From assembly GCF_945952405.1 (NCBI RefSeq), contig NZ_CAMFIA010000002.1:248001-312000 (forward strand): a DNA stretch of 64,000 nt, given 5' to 3'. The notes under the pieces were generated by a model that was given only the letters and a program-made list of their open reading frames with translations, was not told where the DNA came from and did no database searches. The translations under genes and the position numbers were made by a program. Of this stretch, positions 57,121 to 64,000 are shown one piece after another (position 1 is the first letter of the stretch; each line of letters begins with the position of its first letter). The DNA comes from an uncultured Stenotrophomonas sp. (GTDB lineage Bacteria > Pseudomonadota > Gammaproteobacteria > Xanthomonadales > Xanthomonadaceae).

Positions 57121-57987
57121 TCAGGCCACGGTCGACGCGCGCAGGGCAGCGATGCGCTCTTCCAGCGGCGGGTGGCTCATGAACAGCTTCTTCGCGGTCG
57201 AGCCAGCGATACCGAAGGCCGCGATCTGGGTCGGCAGCGTGCTCTGGCCGTGGTTCAGCTGCAGGCGCTCCAGCGCAGCGATCATCTTCTGGCGGCCGGC
57301 CAGCGAGGCACCACCGGCATCGGCACGGAACTCGCGGTGGCGCGAGAACCACATCGAGATCATCGTTGCGAACAGGCCGAACACCATCTCCAGCACGAAC
57401 ACGATGATGTAGTAGGCGAAGCCGCGGCCGCCGCCCTCGCGGTTGCCCGACAGCGCGCTGTCGATGATGCCGCCGACCACGCGGGCCAGCACGATCACGA
57501 AGGTGTTCAGCACACCCTGCAGCAGGGCCATGGTGATCATGTCGCCGTTGGCGACGTGGGCGATTTCGTGGCCCAGCACCGCTTCGGCCTCGTCTTCGCT
57601 CATGTTGTGCAGCAGGCCGGTGGACACCGCCACCAGCGCGTTGTTGCGGTTGGCGCCAGTGGCGAAGGCGTTGATCTCCGGGCCTTCATACACGGCCACT
57701 TCCGGCATGCCGATGCCGGCCGCCTTGGCCTGGCGCTCGACGGTGGCCAGCAGCCAGCGTTCGGTCGGGTTGCGCGGCTCGGTGATCACCACGGCACCGG
57801 TCGAGCGCTTGGCCATCCACTTGGACAGCAGCAGCGAGATGAAGGAGCCACCGAAACCGAAGATGCCGGCCATGACCAGCAGGCCGCTCATCGAGCGCGA
57901 GTCCACGCCCAGGAGGGACATCACGATGCTGGCCAGGATCAGCACCGCAAGGTTGGTCGCTAGAAAGAGGGCAATACGGGTGAACAT
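57121..57987 (-). CDS. htpX: Membrane zinc protease HtpX
   Basis: A 288-residue M48 protease in the inner membrane that degrades damaged membrane proteins. Four hydrophobic segments flank the active site; the zinc motif is [13 protein letters not shown] and the third ligand Glu is in [10 protein letters not shown]. The start at 57987 gives [16 protein letters not shown], nearly the E. coli N-terminus. It is usually under envelope-stress control, but no promoter is evident here. Confidence 0.95.
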   Translation of the reverse strand: MFTRIALFLATNLAVLILASIVMSLLGVDSRSMSGLLVMAGIFGFGGSFISLLLSKWMAKRSTGAVVITEPRNPTERWLLATVERQAKAAGIGMPEVAVYEGPEINAFATGANRNNALVAVSTGLLHNMSEDEAEAVLGHEIAHVANGDMITMALLQGVLNTFVIVLARVVGGIIDSALSGNREGGGRGFAYYIIVFVLEMVFGLFATMISMWFSRHREFRADAGGASLAGRQKMIAALERLQLNHGQSTLPTQIAAFGIAGSTAKKLFMSHPPLEERIAALRASTVA

Positions 57988-58080
57988 GGGAAAATCCGGC
58001 TCGGAAGGGGTCGATATCGGTCAATTTGCGGTGTGGTCAGCTTGAATTCAAGCGCCAACCTGACCGACGATTCAGCCAGC

Positions 58081-59001
58081 ATGACCTCCCCCATTCCCTG
58101 TGGCCGCTTCGCGCCCTCGCCGACCGGCCTGCTCCACCCCGGTTCCCTGCTCGCCGCCTTCGGCAGCTGGCTGCTCGCCCGCCATCACGGCGGACTGTGG
58201 CGGCTGCGCATCGAAGACGTCGATCCGCCACGCACCGTTGCGGGTGCGGCGGAGGCACAACTGCAGGCGCTGGCCGCGTTCGGCCTCGCCCACGACGGTC
58301 CGATCCTCTGGCAGAGCACGCGTGGCGAGGCCTACCAGTCCGCACTGGACGTCCTGCTGGCCAGCGATCTTGCCTTCATCTGCCACTGCAGCCGCAGCGA
58401 GCTGGCCGCCAGTGGCGGCATCCACCATCGCTGCGTGGCGCGGCAGGCCCGCCCGGACCCCGCCGTCCGCTTCCGCGTGCCGCGCGGCAGCATCGTGTGC
58501 TTCGACGATGGCCTGCGCGGCCGGCAACGGCAGGACGTGCACGCCGAGGTCGGTGATTTCGTGCTGCGCCGGGCCGACGGTTGCTGGGCCTACCAGCTGG
58601 CGGTAGTGGTCGATGACGCCGCGCAGGGCGTGACCGAAGTGGTGCGCGGCGCCGACCTGCTCGATTCCACCGCCCGCCAGATCCTGCTGCAACAGGCGCT
58701 GGGGCTGGCCGTGCCGCGCTACTGGCACCTGCCCCTGCTGCTGGATGCCCCAGGCCATAAGCTCTCCAAGTCGCTGGCCGCACTGCCGGTCGACAGTGGC
58801 CAGCCGCTGCCGGTGCTGCGCCAGCTCTGGCAGCTGCTCGGCCAGGCCCCCACGGCGCTGGATGCCGCGCAGGATCTGGACACGCTGTTGGCCCGCGCAT
58901 GCCAGGCATTCGACCCGGCACGACTGCCGCGCACCGACATCCTGTTGCCGCCCGGCGCACTTTCCGCGCCGATGTTGCAGAATCCCCCTTCCCCCTCCTG
59001 A
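58081..59001 (+). CDS. gluQ: Glutamyl-Q tRNA(Asp) synthetase
   Basis: A 306-residue truncated GluRS-like enzyme that attaches glutamate to queuosine in tRNA-Asp. RFAPSPTGLLHPGSLLAA is the HIGH-type motif, RIEDVDPPR follows, and zinc ligands are in CHCSRSEL and HHRC. KLSKS stands for KMSKS. The anticodon-binding domain is missing, as expected. The ATG at 58081 matches family starts; an upstream GTG would only add a non-conserved tail. Confidence 0.93.
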   Translation: MTSPIPCGRFAPSPTGLLHPGSLLAAFGSWLLARHHGGLWRLRIEDVDPPRTVAGAAEAQLQALAAFGLAHDGPILWQSTRGEAYQSALDVLLASDLAFICHCSRSELAASGGIHHRCVARQARPDPAVRFRVPRGSIVCFDDGLRGRQRQDVHAEVGDFVLRRADGCWAYQLAVVVDDAAQGVTEVVRGADLLDSTARQILLQQALGLAVPRYWHLPLLLDAPGHKLSKSLAALPVDSGQPLPVLRQLWQLLGQAPTALDAAQDLDTLLARACQAFDPARLPRTDILLPPGALSAPMLQNPPSPS

Positions 59002-59018
59002 TACCCGGACAGCATTCC

Positions 59019-59759
59019 ATGACATCTCGCGTCGCACTGGTCACCGGCGGAACCGGCGGCATCGGTACCGCCATCTGCCAACGTCTGGCCGACCAGGGCC
59101 ACCGGGTCGCCACCAACTACCGTGACGAGGCCAAGGCCCGCGCCTGGCAGCAGGCGATGACCGCGCGCGGTTACAGCGTGTCGATCTTCCCGGGCGATGT
59201 CTCCGATCCGGACAGCGCCGAAGCACTGGTGCGCGCGGTCGAGGCGGAGCTGGGCCCGGTCGAGATCCTGGTCAACAACGCCGGCATCACCCGCGACACC
59301 ACCTTCCACCGCATGCGCGTGGACCAGTGGCACGATGTGATCAACACCAACCTCAATTCGGTGTTCAACGTCACCCGCCCGGTCATCGAGGGCATGCGTC
59401 GCCGCGGCTGGGGCCGGGTCATCCAGATCAGCTCGATCAACGGCCTGAAGGGCCAGTACGGCCAGGCCAACTACGCGGCGGCCAAGGCCGGCATGCACGG
59501 CTTCACCATCTCGCTGGCCCGCGAGAATGCTGGCTTCGGCATCACCGTCAACACCATTTCGCCCGGCTACGTGGCCACCGACATGGTGATGGCGGTTCCG
59601 GAAGAAGTGCGTGCCAAGATCATCGCCGACATCCCCACCGGGCGCCTCGGCAAGCCGGAAGAGATCGCCTACGGCGTATCGTTCCTGGTGGCCGATGAGG
59701 CGTCCTGGATCACCGGTAGCAACCTCGACATCAACGGCGGCCACCATATGGGCTGGTAA
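59019..59759 (+). CDS. phaB: Acetoacetyl-CoA reductase PhaB-like SDR
   Basis: A 246-residue short-chain dehydrogenase. The cofactor motif is VTGGTGGIGTA, with NNAGITRD, catalytic SSINGLKGQYGQANYAAAK (Ser-Tyr-Lys) and the PhaB-type tail ITGSNLDINGGHHMGW. It reduces acetoacetyl-CoA to (R)-3-hydroxybutyryl-CoA for polyhydroxybutyrate. It lies between gluQ and phaR, which supports a PHA role, although phaC and phaA are absent here. Confidence 0.9.
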   Translation: MTSRVALVTGGTGGIGTAICQRLADQGHRVATNYRDEAKARAWQQAMTARGYSVSIFPGDVSDPDSAEALVRAVEAELGPVEILVNNAGITRDTTFHRMRVDQWHDVINTNLNSVFNVTRPVIEGMRRRGWGRVIQISSINGLKGQYGQANYAAAKAGMHGFTISLARENAGFGITVNTISPGYVATDMVMAVPEEVRAKIIADIPTGRLGKPEEIAYGVSFLVADEASWITGSNLDINGGHHMGW

Positions 59760-59943
59760 GCCGCGCACGCAGCCGCCGCGGCCTGCGCCGGTGGCCCCTG
59801 CCGATGGTCATGCTGCGCAGCACGCAAACCCTTGTTGCGCAACATGATCGCCGCTGAAAGCCAAGCCTGGCGGGGGCTGAGGCGGTTGCAACGGCTGCTG
59901 CACTGCGCCATGCTGAGCATCTACTGTGACGAGTGACCGCTTC

Positions 59944-60483
59944 ATGGCTGCGACCCGCATCATCAAGAAGTATCCGAACCGCCGTCTCTACGACACCGAG
60001 ATCTCCAGCTATATCACCATCGAGGACGTGCGCCAGCTGATCCTGGACGGTGAAGACTTCGAAGTCCGCGATGCCAAGAGCGGCGACGACCTCACCCGTT
60101 CGGTTCTGCTGCAGATCATCGCCGACCAGGAACAGGACGGCGAACCGATGCTGTCCACCCAGCTGCTGAGCCAGCTGATCCGCTTCTACGGCGATTCCCT
60201 GCAGGGCTTCATGGGCAACTACCTGGAGCGCAGCATGCAGGTCTTCCTCGACCAGCAGCAGCAGTTCCGCCAGCAGATGGGCAACCTGCTGGGCCAGACC
60301 CCGTGGGCGATGATGAACCAGCTGACCGAGCGCAACCTCGAGCTGTGGCAGGAATTCCAGCGCAGCATGGGCACCGGTTTCGGCGGCCCGCGCCCGGGTG
60401 GCACCGGCACCGGTACCGGCAGCAAGCCCGGCGAACCGGGTACCGGCACGGGTACCGGTACCGGCGGCAAGACGCGCCGCTGA
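59944..60483 (+). CDS. phaR: Polyhydroxyalkanoate synthesis repressor PhaR
   Basis: A 179-residue regulator. The PHB/PHA accumulation DNA-binding domain is at the N-terminus (IIKKYPNRRLYDTEISSYIT). Residues 60-150 form the regulatory part. The C-terminus is a Gly/Thr/Pro-rich tail made of repeated GTGTGT units. It binds nascent PHB granules and represses phasin genes. The ATG at 59944 is preferred; an in-frame GTG at 59926 would add six residues. Confidence 0.9.
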   Translation: MAATRIIKKYPNRRLYDTEISSYITIEDVRQLILDGEDFEVRDAKSGDDLTRSVLLQIIADQEQDGEPMLSTQLLSQLIRFYGDSLQGFMGNYLERSMQVFLDQQQQFRQQMGNLLGQTPWAMMNQLTERNLELWQEFQRSMGTGFGGPRPGGTGTGTGSKPGEPGTGTGTGTGGKTRR

Positions 60484-60506
60484 GCCTGCTGCAGTCGCTG
60501 AAACGA

Positions 60507-60540
60507 AAACGGCGCGCCCTCTGGCGCGCCGTTTCATTTT
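60507..60540 (+). terminator. Intrinsic terminator of phaR
   Basis: Arms AAACGGCGCGCC and GGCGCGCCGTTT around CTCT, followed by CATTTT. Only 10 bp remain to the convergent TraB/GumN stop, so it may serve both genes. Confidence 0.85.
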
Positions 60541-60550
60541 GCCGATCCGG

Positions 60551-61528
60551 CTACCCGCACATGGCAGCGATCTGGCGTTTGGGCTTGCACCCCGTGCATA
60601 CACGCTCAACCTTGTAACCCTTCGCCTTCAGCTTCTCGACCACGCCGTCGTTGCCGAGCAGGTGCAGCGTACCGACCACCACCAGCGTTCCACCCTGCCC
60701 GGCCTGCAGGTACGGCAGCAGCTTCGGCACCCACGCGTCATTGCGGCCGGTATTGATGCGCTGGTAAAGCTGCGGATACTGCTGGCGCATTTCCGCCGCC
60801 ATCCTGGTCCACAGCAGGCGCTCATCGCCACGGCGCCATGCATCGTGCAGCTGGCGCGCCTGCTCATCGCCCTTGCCGGCCTGGTCCAGGGCTTCGGACA
60901 GCATCTGCCGCTGCTCCTGCACCGTCATGCCATCGAGCATGCCGATCTGCGTATCGATGTCTTCCAGTCCCGCGGTCTTGCGCCCGGTCTTCTGCGCACG
61001 CTCCATGAAATGCCGGTCCAGGCCCAGTGCAGGGTCCAGCCCCAGCTTCTGCATCTGCCCGACCGAAATGCTCAGGCCGACGAACCACGGCTTCATGCCC
61101 TGCATCTGTGCCAGCGGCAGCTTGTTCTGCGCCGCGAACGCCTGCAGCTTCTGCCAGGTGGCGGCATCAAGGTCACGCTTGAGCTCGCTGCCGTCGGTGC
61201 GCACCGCGGCCTGCACCATGCGGCTGGCCAGCTGCGGCGACTGCATGTCCTCCGGCGACAGCTCGAACACGATCCGCTGCGATGCCTCGAAGGCCTGCTC
61301 GACATCGGGCGACAACGGATAGTCCTGCGGCTTCAGCAGGTGGAATGAACCCAGCAGGTAGAGGCGCGCATCGCCCGGGCCGGTGACTTTCCACAACAGC
61401 GGCACCGGCGGCCTGGCCGCAGCCGCAGCCGCCGTGTCGGTCGCCGGAGCATTGCGTGCCGCGGCCAGCGGTGCAACCGCACAGGCCACCAGCAGCAGGA
61501 CGGCGCGGAACAGGGGGGAAATCGGCAT
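60551..61528 (-). CDS. Secreted TraB/GumN family protein
   Basis: A 325-residue protein with a signal peptide ending in LAAARN. The TraB/GumN family motifs YLLGSFHLLKPQDYPL and VVVGTLHLLGNDG, each with a GxxH histidine, are present and would form the putative metal site; a GEEExx-like acidic region lies between. Two cysteines (CTGC) sit near the C-terminus. In Xanthomonas a relative lies beside the gum cluster, but its activity is not settled. Confidence 0.87.
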   Translation of the reverse strand: MPISPLFRAVLLLVACAVAPLAAARNAPATDTAAAAAARPPVPLLWKVTGPGDARLYLLGSFHLLKPQDYPLSPDVEQAFEASQRIVFELSPEDMQSPQLASRMVQAAVRTDGSELKRDLDAATWQKLQAFAAQNKLPLAQMQGMKPWFVGLSISVGQMQKLGLDPALGLDRHFMERAQKTGRKTAGLEDIDTQIGMLDGMTVQEQRQMLSEALDQAGKGDEQARQLHDAWRRGDERLLWTRMAAEMRQQYPQLYQRINTGRNDAWVPKLLPYLQAGQGGTLVVVGTLHLLGNDGVVEKLKAKGYKVERVCTGCKPKRQIAAMCG

Positions 61529-61529
61529 G

Positions 61530-62459
61530 TCAGCCTTCTCCTTCAGGCAGGTGGTAGGCCTTCTCGCCGGCTTCCACGCGCAGGTCCAGCCGGTTTTCCG
61601 GCGGTGCCAGCGGGCAGGTCGCATAGGCGGTGAACGCACACGGCGGGTTGTAGGCATGGTTGAAATCGATGCGCACCTTGCCGTCGGCGCTGGGCGCATC
61701 GGTATCCAGGTAGCGCCCGGCCGGATAGCTGCCACGGCCACTGGTACGGTCGGCAAAGATCAGGAACAGCGGCTGCCCCGTGGCGCCGATCGCCTCCAAC
61801 CGCCAACTGCGGCCGTCGCGCTGGAACTCGACCGTGCCAGCGTTGGGCATTTCGGTGGTCAGGCCGGTGATATCGACGATCGGCAGGGTCTTGCCTGGCG
61901 GATGCGCGATGAAGCGCGCCTGCACCTGCCAGTCCGAACCGCCCGGCCAATACTCCAGGCCGCCGAAATCGCGGCGCGCCGGCGCGTCGGCGTGCTTGAC
62001 CCGCAACGCATCACGCGGACCGCGGCGGATGATGCTGAGCTGTCCCTTGCCACCGTCGAAGGCGAGCAGGGTCGGCTGCGGATCCTTGTCGGTGTCGACG
62101 CGGATGCGAGTGCGCACCGGCTGGCCGTCATGGCTGACAGCAGCGCCGGCTTCGGGCGTGAACCACCATTGGCTGCCCTCGCGGCGCAGCAGGCCCAGCT
62201 TGTCCGGCCCGACGCTCAGGCGAATGCCATTGCTGGCGCCGCTGCCGACGAAATGTGATTTGTTCTGCAGCCAGTGCAGGCCCACCAGTGCCGTCCAGCC
62301 ATCCGGCCGGGTCAGGTCCTGGTAGCGCGCAACGCGCCATTGCTGCTGCGCGGCCGTATAGGCCGGATCGTCGGCGACCGCCGCTGCCGGCGGCGCCGCC
62401 GGGCTGCAGGCGGCCAGCACCCACGCGGCCAGCAGGCCGCACGCTCCCCGATAACGCAT
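61530..62459 (-). CDS. DUF1684 lipoprotein
   Basis: A 309-residue protein with a lipoprotein signal (LLAAWVLAACSP; Cys18 as acylation site). The DUF1684 core includes YPAGRYLDTDAP, DFNHAYNPPCAFTAYATCPL and PPENRLDLRVEAGEK. The last motif is conserved in the family across bacteria and archaea; the function is unknown. The gene ends one base before the TraB/GumN start, so they form an operon with mutL upstream. Confidence 0.9.
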   Translation of the reverse strand: MRYRGACGLLAAWVLAACSPAAPPAAAVADDPAYTAAQQQWRVARYQDLTRPDGWTALVGLHWLQNKSHFVGSGASNGIRLSVGPDKLGLLRREGSQWWFTPEAGAAVSHDGQPVRTRIRVDTDKDPQPTLLAFDGGKGQLSIIRRGPRDALRVKHADAPARRDFGGLEYWPGGSDWQVQARFIAHPPGKTLPIVDITGLTTEMPNAGTVEFQRDGRSWRLEAIGATGQPLFLIFADRTSGRGSYPAGRYLDTDAPSADGKVRIDFNHAYNPPCAFTAYATCPLAPPENRLDLRVEAGEKAYHLPEGEG

Positions 62460-62470
62460 CGATGCTCCCC

Positions 62471-64000
62471 TCAACGTCCGCGCAGGAACCAGCGGTCGAT
62501 CTCCGCCAGCGAAAAACGGGCCCAGGTCGGTCGGCCGTGGTTGCACTGGCCGGACCGCTCGGTGATTTCCATATCGCGCAGCAGCGCGTTCATTTCCGGA
62601 ACCGTCAGGCGCCGGTTGGCGCGTACGGCGCCATGGCAGGCCATGGTCGACAGCAGTTCGTCCCGCGCGCTCGCCACGCGCCGGCTCTGGCCATGTTCGC
62701 GCAGGTCGGTCAGCACGTCGCGCAGCAGTCCTTCCGGTTCGGCACGGGCCAGCAGCGCCGGGATGCTGCGCACATGCAGCGACCCGGGACCGGCGCGGGT
62801 CACTTCGAAACCCAGCGCAGCCAGGGTTTCCGCTTCGCTTTCGGCGGTATCCGCTTCGCGCTCGCCCACTGCCAGCGTGATCGGCACCAGCAGCGGCTGC
62901 GACTGCAGGCCGATGCCATCGTGCGCATTCTTCAGGCGCTCGTAGCCGATGCGCTCGTGGGCCGCATGCATGTCGACCACGATCAGGCCTTCGGCATTCT
63001 CGGCCAGGATGTAGATGCCATGCAGCTGCGCGATCGCGTAGCCCAGCGGCGGCACGCCCGCATCGGCGCTGGTCTGCGGCAATCCGTTCGCGGTCGGCAT
63101 CGGCGGCAACGCGTCGCCACGTTCCGCAGCGGCCGGGGCGGCATACAGTGCGGCGTAGGCAGCGGGTGCATCGGCCACCTGCAGGCCGAGCGGCTGCTGC
63201 GGCCGCCAGCCCGAGAATCCACCGCCACCGCCACCCGCTCCCGGTGCGGGACCGCGGACCAGGCCGAACCCGGATGCTCCCGCGCTTGATGTCATCGCTG
63301 CCGTCCCCGCATCCGCCGGGTGTGCAGGACCGGCACCGATCTCCTGTGCCGACACGCCGGCACGGGTATCAGCCAGTGCATCCTTCAGCGTGCGGTAGAC
63401 GAAATCATGGACCAGCCGCGAATCACGGAACCGCACCTCGTGCTTGGCCGGATGCACGTTGACGTCGACCCGGGTCGGGTCCAGCTCCAGGAACAGAACA
63501 TAGGCCGGCTGGCGGCCGTGGTACAGCACATCACCGTAGGCCATCTTCACCGCGTGGGCGACGCTGCGATCACGCACCGAACGGCCGTTGACGTAGAGGT
63601 ACTGCTGGTCGGCACTGGCGCGCGAATAGTGCGGCTGTGCAATCCAGCCGTGCAGGCGCAGGCCGGCGCCACTGTGGTCCACGCGCACCGCCTGGTTGGC
63701 GAAGTCCTCGCCGAGCGTTTCGGCCAGCCGCGCATCGGAATACAGGTCGCCCGGCTTGTAGCGGCGCGAGGCCTTGCCGTTGTGCGAAACGCGCAGCTCG
63801 ACATCCGGCCGCGCCAGCGCCAGTGAACGCAGCCATTCCTCGATATGGCCCAGTTCGGTGCGCTCGGCGCGCAGGAACTTGCGCCGTGCCGGCACGTTGT
63901 AGAACAGCTCGCGCACTTCCACCGTGGTACCCGGTGCGTGCGCACGCGGCGTGACTTCGCCGATCTTGCCACCTTCGATCTGCAGCGCCGAACCATGTTC
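62471..64000 (-). CDS. mutL: DNA mismatch repair protein MutL, 5' end outside the window
   Basis: The final 509 residues; the N-terminal GHKL ATPase motifs I-II lie beyond the right edge. Visible are [30 protein letters not shown] and [13 protein letters not shown] of the ATPase/transducer part, a Gly-rich linker (about 63200-63300), and the C-terminal dimerisation domain. The C-terminal domain has [15 protein letters not shown], matching the DQHAxxExxxxE endonuclease motif with Met for Gln, so nicking activity is likely and consistent with MutH-independent repair. Confidence 0.93.
   Translation of the reverse strand, partial: EHGSALQIEGGKIGEVTPRAHAPGTTVEVRELFYNVPARRKFLRAERTELGHIEEWLRSLALARPDVELRVSHNGKASRRYKPGDLYSDARLAETLGEDFANQAVRVDHSGAGLRLHGWIAQPHYSRASADQQYLYVNGRSVRDRSVAHAVKMAYGDVLYHGRQPAYVLFLELDPTRVDVNVHPAKHEVRFRDSRLVHDFVYRTLKDALADTRAGVSAQEIGAGPAHPADAGTAAMTSSAGASGFGLVRGPAPGAGGGGGGFSGWRPQQPLGLQVADAPAAYAALYAAPAAAERGDALPPMPTANGLPQTSADAGVPPLGYAIAQLHGIYILAENAEGLIVVDMHAAHERIGYERLKNAHDGIGLQSQPLLVPITLAVGEREADTAESEAETLAALGFEVTRAGPGSLHVRSIPALLARAEPEGLLRDVLTDLREHGQSRRVASARDELLSTMACHGAVRANRRLTVPEMNALLRDMEITERSGQCNHGRPTWARFSLAEIDRWFLRGR

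Overview
The window is a contiguous chromosomal segment of a high-GC gammaproteobacterium of the Xanthomonadaceae, most probably Stenotrophomonas maltophilia or a close relative. Four points support this: short GTAG-headed palindromic repeats of the SMAG type are scattered between genes; the arginine pathway uses the Xanthomonas-type acetylated route (bifunctional N-acetylglutamate synthase/kinase, acetylornithine carbamoyltransferase, acetylcitrulline deacetylase-type ArgE); a DksA protein carries a long Lys/Ala/Pro-rich N-terminal tail; and gene order and protein sequences resemble Xanthomonas/Stenotrophomonas throughout. I see no insertion sequence, prophage, integron or CRISPR array. This is core chromosome rather than a genomic island.

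Layout. 1-2.5 kb: a truncated secreted protein, an omega-amidase and a class I aminotransferase (minus strand). 2.6-9.4 kb: the complete cytochrome c maturation operon ccmABCDEFGHI. 9.6-11.1 kb: a MetX-family O-acyltransferase and a DUF1294 membrane protein. 11.2-17.7 kb: the cytochrome bd module, with assembly exporter cydDC diverging from cydABX around a perfect FNR/ANR-type box. 17.8-18.1 kb: two identical tRNA-Pro(CGG) genes. 18.3-19.5 kb: a CynX-type MFS transporter. 19.8-25.5 kb: the poly-N-acetylglucosamine biofilm operon pgaABCD behind a perfect Crp/Clp-type box. 25.6-36.2 kb: a long minus-strand run, argF'-argG-argE'-argAB-GNAT-argC-argH-yciI-proB-proA, for arginine and proline synthesis. 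A small Arg-containing ORF and an intrinsic terminator lie ahead of argF'. 36.5-44.6 kb: a secreted protein, cysS, a SufE-like protein, an MFS transporter, the tailed DksA, yidD, a dihydroorotase and an M23 peptidase. 44.6-49.7 kb: an orphan LRR-like protein, then a minus-strand group of a squalene/phytoene synthase-like protein, a HAD phosphatase (Gph or MupP), ubiG and a 5'-methylthioadenosine deaminase. 49.9-51.6 kb: efp and epmB, divergent. 51.7-54.8 kb: a periplasmic binding protein overlapping a GGDEF/EAL protein. 54.8-64 kb: trmJ, suhB, htpX, gluQ, phaB, phaR, a TraB/GumN protein, a DUF1684 lipoprotein and the 3' part of mutL.

Functional threads. The ccm and cyd clusters together equip the respiratory chain for haem-copper/cytochrome c routes and for high-affinity bd oxidase at low oxygen. 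pgaABCD (PNAG export, with a c-di-GMP-dependent synthase in E. coli) sits behind a Clp-type site, and the window also carries a GGDEF/EAL protein with a partner binding protein, so c-di-GMP-linked surface behaviour is a second theme. The arg/pro run is a nearly complete biosynthetic operon. Efp with its lysyl-transfer maturase EpmB, GluQ, TrmJ and CysS form a translation-quality group. Intergenic spaces are rich in palindromes: SMAG repeats, hairpins that overlap stop codons, and a 28-bp-arm inverted repeat between epmB and the GGDEF gene.
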